Positions 45,550 to 53,770 of a DNA stretch of 64,000 bases are shown here, piece after piece. Both the position numbers and the translations under genes were made by a program. Numbering within the stretch: the first letter of the stretch is position 1; each line of letters begins with the position of its first letter. Source of the DNA: Clostridia bacterium (GTDB lineage Bacteria; Bacillota; Clostridia; Christensenellales; Borkfalkiaceae); contig JAFTPK010000009.1 of assembly GCA_017463325.1 (NCBI GenBank), forward strand, positions 1-64,000, written 5' to 3'. A model generated the notes under the pieces. The model did no database searches, was not told the DNA's origin, and saw only the letters and a list, made by a program, of their open reading frames with translations.

Positions 45550-46974
45550 ATGGCGGCGAAATTTAATATGACCCCTTTGAAAAATCCTATGCCGACACAA
45601 GACCCCGAGGTTAGAAACGGGAATTTTAACGAGGTGGCACTTGGCTATACGGCAGAGCAGGCAATCGACGAGGCAAAGCGTTGTATCGGCTGCAAGAACC
45701 GCCCCTGCGTTTCGGGCTGCCCCGTTGGGATAGACATTCCCGAATTTATCGCAAAGATCGCCGAGGGTGAATTTGAAGAGGCTTATCAAATCATTGCGAA
45801 GGACTCCGCTCTCCCTGCCGTTTGCGGCAGAGTTTGCCCGCAGGAAACGCAATGCGAATGTAAATGCACCCGTGGCATCAAGGCGGGCTGCGAGTCGGTG
45901 GCAATCGGGCGTTTGGAACGCTTCGTTGCGGACTATCATAACGCAAACGTTACGGATAAACCCGTACCTGCCCCCTCCAACGGGCATAAAGTAGCTGTCG
46001 TAGGCTCGGGACCTGCGGGGCTTACCTGTGCGGGAGATTTGGCGCGGCTTGGATACGAGGTGACGGTGTTTGAAGCGTTGCACGTAGCGGGCGGCGTGCT
46101 CGTATACGGGATTCCCGAATTCCGTCTTCCGAAAGCAATCGTGCAAAAGGAAGTGGATAATTTAAAGGCGCTCGGCGTGAAGGTGGAAACGAACATGGTA
46201 ATCGGCCGCGTGATCACGATTGAGGAGTTGAAAAACGAATACGGCTTTGAGGCGGTGTTTATCGGTTCAGGCGCGGGACTTCCCAAGTTTATGAATATCC
46301 CGGGCGAAAGCTTGAAAGGGGTGTATTCGGCAAACGAATTCCTTACTCGCTCTAATCTGATGAAAGCGTACAAGGAGGACAGCCATACCCCTATTCAGCG
46401 GGGTAAATGCGTAGCGGTTGTCGGCGGCGGAAACGTTGCCATGGACGCGGCAAGAACGGCAAAACGGCTTGGCGCGGAGGTGCATATCATTTACCGCCGC
46501 GGTGAAGAGGAGCTGCCTGCCCGTCGTGAAGAGATTGAGCACGCGAAAGAAGAGGGCATTATTTTCGATCTTCTTACCAACCCTACGAAGATCCTTGCGA
46601 CGCCCGTAGAGAACCCGCGCGATCCCGCATACGGTTGGGTGGACGGCATTGAGTGCGTGCGTATGGAGCTTGGCGAACCTGACGAGAGTGGCAGACGTTC
46701 TCCGAAAGCGGTGGCGGGAAGTGAGTTTGTGATCCCCGTCGATTGCGTGATCATGTCCCTTGGCACCTCGCCGAATCCGCTTTTGAAAGCGACGACGCCG
46801 GGGCTTGAAACCAAAAAGTGGGGGGAGATTGCCGTAGACGAAGTGGGCAAAACCTCGATTGAGGGCGTATATTGCGGCGGCGACGCAGCGACGGGCGCAG
46901 CGACGGTCATTAAAGCCATGGGTGCAGGAAAAGTGGCTGCAAAAGCAATTCATGAATATATTCAAAGCAAATAA
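45550..46974 (+). CDS. nfnB: NADPH-binding large subunit NfnB (glutamate synthase small-chain family)
   Basis: 474 residues. N-terminal [4Fe-4S] domain with CIGCKNRPCVSGCPVGIDIP (about 41-60) and CGRVCPQETQCECKCTRG (about 93-110); then FAD-binding VVGSGPAGLTCAGDLARLGY and NADPH-binding VVGGGNVAMDAARTAKRLG (about 297-315). This family also contains GltD, but a GltB large subunit is absent and the NfnA partner overlaps in expression, so a transhydrogenase is favoured. Starts two bases after nfnA with AAGGAGG upstream. It would supply NADPH to the biosynthetic genes in this window. Confidence 0.88.
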   Translation: MAAKFNMTPLKNPMPTQDPEVRNGNFNEVALGYTAEQAIDEAKRCIGCKNRPCVSGCPVGIDIPEFIAKIAEGEFEEAYQIIAKDSALPAVCGRVCPQETQCECKCTRGIKAGCESVAIGRLERFVADYHNANVTDKPVPAPSNGHKVAVVGSGPAGLTCAGDLARLGYEVTVFEALHVAGGVLVYGIPEFRLPKAIVQKEVDNLKALGVKVETNMVIGRVITIEELKNEYGFEAVFIGSGAGLPKFMNIPGESLKGVYSANEFLTRSNLMKAYKEDSHTPIQRGKCVAVVGGGNVAMDAARTAKRLGAEVHIIYRRGEEELPARREEIEHAKEEGIIFDLLTNPTKILATPVENPRDPAYGWVDGIECVRMELGEPDESGRRSPKAVAGSEFVIPVDCVIMSLGTSPNPLLKATTPGLETKKWGEIAVDEVGKTSIEGVYCGGDAATGAATVIKAMGAGKVAAKAIHEYIQSK

Positions 46975-46986
46975 AATCAGTTAAAA

Positions 46987-47029
46987 AAACGGCGCGATGG
47001 CGAAAGTAAGTTTGCCGATCGCGCCGTTT
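46987..47029 (+). terminator. Probable nfnAB terminator hairpin
   Basis: Long stem AAACGGCGCGAT / ATCGCGCCGTTT enclosing an inner GGC...GCC. The T-tract is only three bases, so efficiency may be modest. Confidence 0.6.
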
Positions 47030-47065
47030 GGATATAATTAAACGGAAATAAAAAAAGGAATGAGT

Positions 47066-49606
47066 ATGGAAAGGAAAGCGGCAACGAAAATTGAAAAATT
47101 TTTTCGCGAAAATTACGGCTATTTTTTCGCGGCACTTTCCGTACTCGTTTTATGGGTATTCATGCTTGTTGTGGACAGGGTGTATCCGTTTGGCGAGTAC
47201 ACGGTGGCGAGCTACGATTTGTCCGCGCAAATTTGTCCGTATATCGAGCATCTTTTTGATGTGTTGGACGGAAAATCTACCCTATTTTACAGCTATTCGA
47301 TTGTTGGCGGTGCGGACGTTTTCGGGGGGCTGATTTATTTTATCGTTAGTCCGTTTAGTTTTTTATTCCTCCTGTTTGGCGACGGGCGAGTGGCGGAAGC
47401 TGCGGCGCTTGTATTGCCCGTAAAGCTTGTCAGTATTTCGCTTGCGGGTACATGGTTTGCGAAAAAGTTTTTCCATATCCACGAGGGGATTTGCGGCGCG
47501 ATCGGGATCGTGTACGCCTATTGCGGTTATACGTTCGTGGCAAATACGTATATTAACTGGTTGGATTTTTTGCTTTACGCGCCGTTTGCCGTATGGGCAT
47601 TCGTACGATTTGTTCAAACGGAAAAATATTTGACCTTTTCGCTCTTTCTTGCGGCGTTTATATACACCTGTTTTTCGATCGCCTGTTTTTCTATGCTCAC
47701 CGTATATCCCGTACTGGTTGCTTACGCGTTTTTTTGTGTAGAAAAGGGGAAGAGAAAAAGGTTCGTCGCGTACCTGTCCCTATCTTTTGTGGTTGGAGTT
47801 GCCATTTCCTTGCCTGTTTTATTGCCTGCGCTGGCTTCTTATTTGCGGGCGGCACGAGCGGGAAATCTGTTCGCGGAAATTTATTACGGCTTTACGGGCG
47901 AGGGCTTTGACGCGGCTGTCTTTTTTAATCGCTACGTAGCCTCGTTGGAGGCGAAATGGAGTTATATTCTCTCCGACGCCGCGTTTTTTACGCTCACCGT
48001 TTTTTATTTTATCCGTCGGGGGCTGAGGAGCGGTTTTTCTAAATTTATGCTTGTTGCGGGGGTGTACCTGCTTTTGCCTACCGTCGTAGACGAAAGTATG
48101 CTGCTACTCAATATGGGGTCGTATTTTTCGTACGCCTTGCGGTTCGGATTTTTGAACGCCGTGTACGTTTTGGGCGGGGCGTGTTTAGCGCTCGACGGGC
48201 TTGACTTGTTTAAAGAAAAGGCGCCCGCGGCGTTGGGGGAGCCGTTACCTGCAAAAAAGAAAAATTCCGCTACGCTTTGGTACATTCTTGTTTGCGGCTT
48301 GCTGATTGCGGCGCTTGCCTTTTGCTTGGCGGGCGATTTTCATAAAGTGATGTGGGATTTTTTGACGAGCGACGAGAATATGCGTGAAGTGTTTCGCTCG
48401 TTCGCTTCCCGTTTTGCCCATTCGATCGGGGGAATTGCGACGATCGCGCCGCTCTTTTTTGTCGTTGCGGGAGTGTTAGCCGCGGGGATTTTGCTAGCCG
48501 CAAAAAAGAAAGTGGCAAATCGTGTCGTGACGTGGGTGGTTTTGTTTGTCGTGGCAGTACAGACGATCTTTTTCAACGAACAACTGGTGGCGGGGAATTT
48601 GTCGGCGCAAAACCTCGTCAACGCCGAGTACGCCAAGCTGACGGCGACGCTTGACGAGCGCGAGGACGGGTATTTCCGTATTCGCGATTACAACGACGCG
48701 CTCAGCGCAAACGCACCGTTTACGGGGGGCGGGAACGCATTCACCGTCTTTTCCTCTATGGTGGACGCCGACAATATGACGACGGCTACGCTGTTTGGGT
48801 TTGCGACTAACGGCAAGAATACCTTTAAGGGGAACGGCGGGTGCGCGTTTGGCGAAAGCTTTCTTGGCTATAAGTATATTTTGGCGACGGAGGAGGGCAA
48901 AACGATTGCAAACGCGCGCTCATACTGGAAAAAGGTGCTCGTGGACGAAAACGGGGAGTTTTCGCCGCTTACAAGTGAAACTTTTTCGGTATATGAAAAC
49001 GAGTTGGTTTTTCCGAACGGCTACTGGCTTGAAAGCGGAGAGTTTCGTTTTCCTAAGGAAAATACGTGGGATAATTCTAATGAGAACCAAAACGCTCTGT
49101 ATGAATTTTTAAGCGGAAAAGAGTTGACGGGGAATATTACTACATCGAAAATTCGCACGCTGTCGCTGTCGCTTTGGAAACGTGCGGCAACGGTAGAGGT
49201 GGGCGCAGGGCGTATCACCGCGAGCATTACCGCCGAAGAGGACGGGTATGTGTTTTTAAATTTCGTGGCGAGTAAAGGGTATCGCGCGCTTGTCAACGGA
49301 AAGGAAACGAATTTGACGGAAAACGATTTGCATTTTCTTTGCGTGAAAGTGGAAAAGGGGGAGAATGTTGTGGAATTTATTTACGAAAGCCCCTATCCCA
49401 TGTATGCGTTGAGTGGGGTTTTGATTGCTTTGACGGTCTTGCTTGCCGTTTGGTTTGTCACCAAGAAAACTGCCGTGTTTGAAAAAATGGAAAGAGCTAT
49501 TTTTGCGGCGGGAGTGGTGCTCTCGGTAGGGGTAACGGCGTTCTTTTTCCTGTTCCCTACGGGGCTTTGGTTGGTTAAGTTGTTTGCGGCGTTATTTGCG
49601 CTATAA
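47066..49606 (+). CDS. YfhO-family multi-pass membrane protein (GT-C-like)
   Basis: 846 residues from ATG 47066 (AAAGGA at 47054-47059; ATG 47060 would be too close). About a dozen membrane helices to residue 510, including the large N-terminal loop FGEYTVASYDLSAQICPYIEH typical of YfhO/GT-C proteins with acidic residues for a lipid-phosphate sugar donor, then a soluble external domain (about 515-775) and two or three closing helices. YfhO in Bacillus and Listeria is linked to glycosylation of lipoteichoic acid. Substrate here is unknown. No partner glycosyltransferase (CsbB/GtcA-type) is adjacent. Confidence 0.82.
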   Translation: MERKAATKIEKFFRENYGYFFAALSVLVLWVFMLVVDRVYPFGEYTVASYDLSAQICPYIEHLFDVLDGKSTLFYSYSIVGGADVFGGLIYFIVSPFSFLFLLFGDGRVAEAAALVLPVKLVSISLAGTWFAKKFFHIHEGICGAIGIVYAYCGYTFVANTYINWLDFLLYAPFAVWAFVRFVQTEKYLTFSLFLAAFIYTCFSIACFSMLTVYPVLVAYAFFCVEKGKRKRFVAYLSLSFVVGVAISLPVLLPALASYLRAARAGNLFAEIYYGFTGEGFDAAVFFNRYVASLEAKWSYILSDAAFFTLTVFYFIRRGLRSGFSKFMLVAGVYLLLPTVVDESMLLLNMGSYFSYALRFGFLNAVYVLGGACLALDGLDLFKEKAPAALGEPLPAKKKNSATLWYILVCGLLIAALAFCLAGDFHKVMWDFLTSDENMREVFRSFASRFAHSIGGIATIAPLFFVVAGVLAAGILLAAKKKVANRVVTWVVLFVVAVQTIFFNEQLVAGNLSAQNLVNAEYAKLTATLDEREDGYFRIRDYNDALSANAPFTGGGNAFTVFSSMVDADNMTTATLFGFATNGKNTFKGNGGCAFGESFLGYKYILATEEGKTIANARSYWKKVLVDENGEFSPLTSETFSVYENELVFPNGYWLESGEFRFPKENTWDNSNENQNALYEFLSGKELTGNITTSKIRTLSLSLWKRAATVEVGAGRITASITAEEDGYVFLNFVASKGYRALVNGKETNLTENDLHFLCVKVEKGENVVEFIYESPYPMYALSGVLIALTVLLAVWFVTKKTAVFEKMERAIFAAGVVLSVGVTAFFFLFPTGLWLVKLFAALFAL

Positions 49607-49618
49607 CGAGGTGTTACT

Positions 49619-50581
49619 ATGGAAACTTTTTTACCTATTTTTAATCAGACGCTGTTTTTGCTGATCTTTATTTTGCTCGGCTATATTTTTGCTAAGGGGA
49701 AATTTGTGCCTGACAATGCGGCGACGACCCTTTCGCGTTTAGAAACGCTGTTGTTTGTGCCGGCGTTGGTGGCGGGTACGTTTGTGAAAAACTGTACCGT
49801 CGAGAACCTTTCTTCCGTTTGGAAAGTATTGCTTGCGGGATTGATTATGGTGATTGTTTTGATCCCCGTTTCTATTCCTATGGCAAAGCTTTGTTTTAAG
49901 GAAAATTATCTACAAAAAATTGCGACCTACGGCTTGGCATTCTCTAATTTCGCGTTTATGGGCAACGCCGTTATGAGCGCGGTTTATCCCGAAATTTTCT
50001 TTGAATATACGGTGTTTACGTTGCCGTTTTGGGTGTTTATTTATCTTTGGGGCACGCCCGTACTTTTGATCGGCGGGGATACGAAAGGTGGAAAAACTTC
50101 AATAAAAAGCCGAATGAAAGCGTTTTTAAATCCTATGCTGATCGGTATGTTGATTGGCGCTGTAATCGGGCTTACTGGGATAAAACTTCCTAGGGTCGTG
50201 CTTTCGGTGGTGGATACGGCGGGAGGGTGTATGTCGCCTGTGGCAATGTTACTGACGGGAATGACGGTGGCAAAGTTGCGCTTGGCTGAGCTTTTGAAAA
50301 ACGGCAGAGTATATTTGCTTTCGGCGATCAAGCTCGTAGGGTATCCGTTGCTGTACGTGGCGATAGCGTTGCTGCTTTCGGTCTTTGGTTTTTCGGATAG
50401 GACGATTTTGCTTTGCGGGCTGTGCGTAGCGACCATGCCGACGGGTTTAAATTCCATTGTCGTGCCGGCTTCGTACGGGAAAGACACGAAAGCGGCGGCG
50501 AGCATGGCGTTGTTGACGCACGTACTATCGGTGCTCACGATCCCGCTTGCTTTTTGGTTGTTCCAAATTTTGATGTTTTAA
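49619..50581 (+). CDS. AEC family transporter (auxin efflux carrier-like permease)
   Basis: 320 residues, ten predicted membrane helices in two halves of five. FILLGYIFAKGKFVPDNAATTLSRLETLLFVPAL covers the first repeat; ATMPTGLNSIVVPASYGKD near residue 278 is the crossover motif of the second. Such permeases often move organic acids (malate, for example) but substrates are mostly unknown. Begins 12 bases after the YfhO gene with GAGGTG RBS, so they may be co-transcribed. No terminator is evident before the tRNA promoter. Confidence 0.85.
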   Translation: METFLPIFNQTLFLLIFILLGYIFAKGKFVPDNAATTLSRLETLLFVPALVAGTFVKNCTVENLSSVWKVLLAGLIMVIVLIPVSIPMAKLCFKENYLQKIATYGLAFSNFAFMGNAVMSAVYPEIFFEYTVFTLPFWVFIYLWGTPVLLIGGDTKGGKTSIKSRMKAFLNPMLIGMLIGAVIGLTGIKLPRVVLSVVDTAGGCMSPVAMLLTGMTVAKLRLAELLKNGRVYLLSAIKLVGYPLLYVAIALLLSVFGFSDRTILLCGLCVATMPTGLNSIVVPASYGKDTKAAASMALLTHVLSVLTIPLAFWLFQILMF

Positions 50582-50630
50582 GCGGGGAAGAAATAATTGA
50601 AATAATTTTAAAATAACGGATAAAAAATGC

Positions 50631-50659
50631 TTGACATTATTCAAGATAAATGATATTAT
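50631..50659 (+). promoter_or_regulatory. tRNA-Pro promoter
   Basis: TTGACA (50631-50636), 17-base spacer, TATTAT (50654-50659). Confidence 0.75.
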
Positions 50660-50699
50660 GTTAAAGCTGTCGGGCGGAAAAGCTCGTAGGCAAACATAT

Positions 50700-50776
50700 T
50701 GAGGCGTAGCGCAGTTTGGTAGCGCGCTTGGTTAGGGACCAAGAGGTCGTGGGTTCAAGTCCCGTCGCCTCAACCA
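50700..50776 (+). tRNA. tRNA-Pro (anticodon AGG)
   Basis: Full cloverleaf: acceptor TGAGGCG / CGCCTCA, D arm GCGC...GCGC, anticodon stem CTTGG / CCAAG with loop TTAGGGA giving anticodon AGG (decodes CCU), T arm GTGGG-TTCAAGT-CCCGT, discriminator A and an encoded CCA (50774-50776). Proline AGG tRNAs are less common in bacteria than GGG or TGG types. Own promoter and terminator make it a single-gene unit. Confidence 0.95.
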
Positions 50777-50779
50777 AAA

Positions 50780-50827
50780 CAAGGCATTTATGCAATAAAT
50801 CATTGCATAAATGCCTTGTTTTTTTGT
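50780..50827 (+). terminator. tRNA-Pro terminator
   Basis: A 17-bp perfect stem, CAAGGCATTTATGCAAT / ATTGCATAAATGCCTTG, with a 5-base loop and seven Ts; unusually long and stable. Confidence 0.92.
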
Positions 50828-51055
50828 ATATTCGTATAAATATTCCGCCTAAAATTGCGTTTTTAGGGTGGTTTGGCGAACGATTTGGCGAATAAAATCA
50901 TTTCCATTCGTTTAATTTCTTGCCTTCTTTCAAAAGATATTCATCGGATAAGTCGCGATAGCCACAAACCAAAAGGAAAAATTGGAGATATGTAATCTTA
51001 TGCTGGTATATTATAATTTGGTTTTATTTTACAGATAAAATTCAGCTAAAAGGTA
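50828..51055. other. Spacer between tRNA-Pro and small RNA, with a possible minus-strand gene remnant
   Basis: No intact gene. On the minus strand an open frame of about 40 codons (51023 down to a stop at 50898-50900) ends CGYRDLSDEYLLKEGKKLNEWK, which reads like the tail of a protein but has no start or RBS. I do not recognise it. It may be debris of an element inserted beside the tRNA gene. Confidence 0.35.
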
Positions 51056-51084
51056 TTAACAAGATTTTGAGAAGATTGTATAAT
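51056..51084 (+). promoter_or_regulatory. Promoter of the candidate small RNA
   Basis: TTAACA (51056-51061), exactly 17 bases, TATAAT (51079-51084). The expected start, about seven bases later, falls on the first base of the closing stem at 51091. Confidence 0.8.
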
Positions 51085-51090
51085 AATTAA

Positions 51091-51256
51091 GCTAAACTTT
51101 CTGAATAGAACTATCATAGGTATAGTCTGGGTAGGACTATGCCATAATCGCTTTACAATCAACCCTATGGTAGTGAGTAAGAAAGTTTAGCAGCTTGCGA
51201 AATGGCATATGTTTCTATGGTGTCGTTTCGCAAGAAGCGGCACTTTTTATTTTTTT
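51091..51256 (+). ncRNA. Candidate structured small RNA, family not recognised
   Basis: About 165 bases with no usable reading frame. P1: GCTAAACTTTCT (51091-51102) pairs perfectly with AGAAAGTTTAGC (51180-51191). P2: ACTATCATA (51110-51118) with TATGGTAGT (51166-51174), one U-G pair. P3: GGTATAGTC-TGGGTAG-GACTATGCC (51119-51143). The P3 loop GGGT (51129-51132) can pair with ACCC (51162-51165), a possible pseudoknot. After P1 comes a terminator: GTGTCGTTTC-GCAA-GAAGCGGCAC (51220-51243) then TTTTTATTTTTTT. It is too short and differently arranged for 6S, tmRNA or SRP RNA. The downstream gene is on the other strand, so this is not a leader. Confidence 0.75.
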
Positions 51257-52074
51257 CAGTTTTTTTGATTCGTTCCTTGTTTCCTATATTGTGAAGGTGT
51301 TTTTCCGTTGCGTTGTTTGAAAACGTTGCAAAAGTAAGCTAAACTACTGAATCCACATTGTTCGCTGATTTGACTGATTGTCATTTTCTTTTCGAGCAAC
51401 ATTTCTTGGGCGAGCGATAAACGAGTGCTCAAAATATATTCCATAACGGATAAGCCTGTTGTCTTTTTGAATTTTCGGCAAAAATAATATTTACTCATAA
51501 ATACCGCGGTGCATATTTCATCAACGGTCAGCGGTTCGCTGATATGCTTGTTGATATATTCAATCGCTTTAAACACAAAATTCGAGGTGGTGGATACGGG
51601 CAAATTATGCATTGCGTATTTATCCAAATAAACCAATAGTTTTGCACATACGCTAACAAGCAACGCTTCAAAGTAGTGTTCGTCGCTTTGATGATTTTGT
51701 AGCTCTAAAAAAAGCGCACCTATTTTTTTCTGTTCGTGTGGGGGAATTTGCGCATAAACAAGTTTGTCGTTTTCAAAAAGATCCTTAAAACGATTGTTGG
51801 TATCGCAAATCGTTCGTATGGTTTCAAAGCGTGAAACGGATAGGAATAGTTTGTCGCGAATATATTCGTCTATGTTGTCAGGCACGGTGTAATGGGATTT
51901 TTTTGAGCCTACGAAATAGAGTGCGCCCGTCTTTAAAGGGCTTATTTTTTCATGGGTAACGAAACTTCCGTTGGCTTGATTTACGTATAAGAACATAACA
52001 CGGTTTCCAAACTCGTGCCAAATTTTATACATAGAATCTTTTCCTTGTTGATGATAGATAAACGTAGAGTCCAT
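51256..52074 (-). CDS. AraC-family regulator of the sialic acid genes
   Basis: 272 residues; starts at 52074 with AGAGGTGA (minus strand) upstream. Residues 1-150 are a ligand-binding cupin-like domain; about 168-268 hold two helix-turn-helix motifs (LTVDEICTAVFMSKYYFCRKFKK and MTISQISEQCGFSSLAYFCNVFKQ). Divergently transcribed from nanA with a 161-base shared control region, the standard layout for a local activator, so sialic acid or a derivative is the inferred signal. Its last codon abuts the T-tract of the candidate RNA coming from the other direction. Confidence 0.88.
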   Translation of the reverse strand: MDSTFIYHQQGKDSMYKIWHEFGNRVMFLYVNQANGSFVTHEKISPLKTGALYFVGSKKSHYTVPDNIDEYIRDKLFLSVSRFETIRTICDTNNRFKDLFENDKLVYAQIPPHEQKKIGALFLELQNHQSDEHYFEALLVSVCAKLLVYLDKYAMHNLPVSTTSNFVFKAIEYINKHISEPLTVDEICTAVFMSKYYFCRKFKKTTGLSVMEYILSTRLSLAQEMLLEKKMTISQISEQCGFSSLAYFCNVFKQRNGKTPSQYRKQGTNQKN

Positions 52075-52100
52075 AAGTCACCTCTTTTTTCCATAATAAC

Positions 52101-52119
52101 ATACTTTTGCTAAAAGTAT
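52101..52119. promoter_or_regulatory. Perfect palindrome in the araC-nanA control region
   Basis: ATACTTTT-GCT-AAAAGTAT. The right arm extends to TATA and can serve as the -10 (TATACT, minus strand, 52115-52120) of the araC gene, so a bound dimer would repress that gene. The nanA side has TATAAT at 52196-52201 without a good -35, as expected for an activator-dependent promoter. Confidence 0.55.
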
Positions 52120-52235
52120 AGCATGTTTTTTAAAAAAAGGCAATCACAATAAAAACAAAAGCAATATTTATATAGAAAATGTGAAAAAATTATATTATAA
52201 TGAATATAGCAAATATAAAAATAGGATGGAATGTT

Positions 52236-53105
52236 ATGGAAAAATTTAAGGGAATCTTTCCTGCGTTGTTAACTCCGTTTGACCAAAACGGCAAAATCAA
52301 TGAAGTTCAACTTAAAAAACTCGTGCGATTTAATTTAGAAAAAGGGGCAAAGGGCTTTTACGTTTGTGGTAGTACGGCAGAGGCATTTTTGCTTTCTACG
52401 GAAGAGAGAAAGCAAGTGATGGAAATTGTTAAAGAAAATGCGCCCACGGCAACGCTGATTGCGCACGTTGGGTCGGTAGACGAGAGAGTGGCGGTAGAGC
52501 TTGGCAAGTACGCAAAAGAGCTTGGCTATCACGCCGTATCTTCCGTTGCGCCTTTCTATTACAAATTCTCGTTTGAGGAAATTAAAAACTATTATTTCCG
52601 CGTAGCGGACGCATCTCAGCTTCCCATGCTCGTTTATCACTTCCCTGCTTTTTCGGGGGTAAACATGGGCGTGAAAGAAATTTCACAATTCTTGTTAGAC
52701 GATAGATTTATCGGTATTAAATATACGTCTAACGATTTCTTTACCATGGAGCGCTGTAAGACGGCTTTCCCTAACAAGCTTGTATATAACGGTTACGACG
52801 AAATGTTCCTTGCGGGGCTTTCCATGGGCGCGGACGGCGGAATCGGCAGTACGTATAATTTCATGACGGATAAATTCGTCAAAATCCAAAAGCTGTTTAA
52901 GGAGAACAAGATTGCCGAGGCGCAAACGTTGCAACAGGAAGTAAACGGCATTATCGCCGTGCTTTGCTCGATCGGCGTTATGCGGGCAGAAAAGGAAGTA
53001 CTCAATCAGCTCGGTTTTGATTTCGGTATTTGCCGCAAACCGTTTGGGGAGCCGACGGACGAACAGAAAAAGTTAATCGCTGAAAAAATTATTCCTTATT
53101 TATAA
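52236..53105 (+). CDS. nanA: N-acetylneuraminate lyase (DapA/NanA family aldolase)
   Basis: Probably splits sialic acid into N-acetylmannosamine and pyruvate. 289 residues from ATG 52236 (AGGATGG at 52223-52229). Family marks: YVCGSTAEAFLLSTEERK (the usual GSTGE is GSTAE here), the catalytic tyrosine in LVYHFPAFSGV and the Schiff-base lysine in GIKYTSNDF (about 163). DapA shares the fold, but the AEAFLL motif and the sialidase downstream favour NanA. Other sialic acid genes (nanE, nanK) are not present. Confidence 0.88.
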   Translation: MEKFKGIFPALLTPFDQNGKINEVQLKKLVRFNLEKGAKGFYVCGSTAEAFLLSTEERKQVMEIVKENAPTATLIAHVGSVDERVAVELGKYAKELGYHAVSSVAPFYYKFSFEEIKNYYFRVADASQLPMLVYHFPAFSGVNMGVKEISQFLLDDRFIGIKYTSNDFFTMERCKTAFPNKLVYNGYDEMFLAGLSMGADGGIGSTYNFMTDKFVKIQKLFKENKIAEAQTLQQEVNGIIAVLCSIGVMRAEKEVLNQLGFDFGICRKPFGEPTDEQKKLIAEKIIPYL

Positions 53106-53116
53106 GGTGCAATAGT

Positions 53117-53761
53117 ATGGATATTTCTAACCAAAAAGTGCATTTTTTTGGGGATAGCATTACCTACGGTTGGGGGATGGACGAGATAGGGAACTCGTAC
53201 GTTTTGCGGTTTCGTGAAAAATACCCCAATGCGGAAATTAGTAATTACGGAGTAAGCGGTTCAAGCATAGCCCCGCATTTAAACCCCAAAGGTTTAAGTC
53301 GTGATAGGCATTTTTTAATGCGTGTAGGCGAAATGACGGAAGGGGCTGACCTTATCGTGGTATTCGGCGGAACGAACGATTTTGGGCAAACCGACGCCTC
53401 TCCGATAGGACAATGGGGCGATAAGAGTATAGATACGTTTTACGGCGCTTTATACGTATTGTACAAAGACTTAATTGAAAAGTATCCGTTTGCGAACATT
53501 TTGGTGGTTACTCCACTACCGAGAAGAGATGGCGCAGTAAAAAATGTTTACGGCTATTTATTGCAAGATTACGTGCAAGCAATTATTCGTACTGCAAATT
53601 ATTTTTCCTTGCCTATACTAGATTTATATAGAAACTCGGGAATGAATCCTGAAATGGACATCATCAACGAACTGATGTTTTTTGACGGATTGCATCCCAA
53701 CGAGGCAGGGCATAAGCGAATTTTTGAGCGCATGGACGCCTATATCAAACATTTATTGTAG
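53117..53761 (+). CDS. SGNH/GDSL esterase, possible sialate O-acetylesterase
   Basis: 214 residues, no signal peptide. Block I VHFFGDSITYGWG (about 8-20) has the nucleophile serine; block III GGTNDFG (about 83) gives the oxyanion Asn; block V FDGLHPNEAGH (about 195-205) gives Asp-His. The compact single-domain form fits lysophospholipase-L1-like or sialate O-acetylesterases. Between nanA and a sialidase, removal of O-acetyl groups from imported sialic acid is the likely role. Eleven bases after nanA. Confidence 0.82.
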   Translation: MDISNQKVHFFGDSITYGWGMDEIGNSYVLRFREKYPNAEISNYGVSGSSIAPHLNPKGLSRDRHFLMRVGEMTEGADLIVVFGGTNDFGQTDASPIGQWGDKSIDTFYGALYVLYKDLIEKYPFANILVVTPLPRRDGAVKNVYGYLLQDYVQAIIRTANYFSLPILDLYRNSGMNPEMDIINELMFFDGLHPNEAGHKRIFERMDAYIKHLL

Positions 53762-53770
53762 GAGAATGGC

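Noticed and set aside
45550..46974. Glutamate synthase small chain GltD
   Set aside because: No GltB large subunit is present and an NfnA partner precedes it directly.
50898..51023. Small minus-strand gene next to the tRNA
   Set aside because: A stop precedes it, and it has no start codon or RBS; at best it is the decayed tail of an unknown gene.
51091..51191. Retron msr-msd RNA, because 12-base inverted ends resemble a1/a2
   Set aside because: No reverse transcriptase gene is near and there is no long msd hairpin; the promoter and terminator fit a free-standing RNA better.
51091..51256. 6S RNA
   Set aside because: The closed part is about 100 bases with a pseudoknot-like loop and no large central bubble; 6S RNAs are about 180-200 bases in one long rod.
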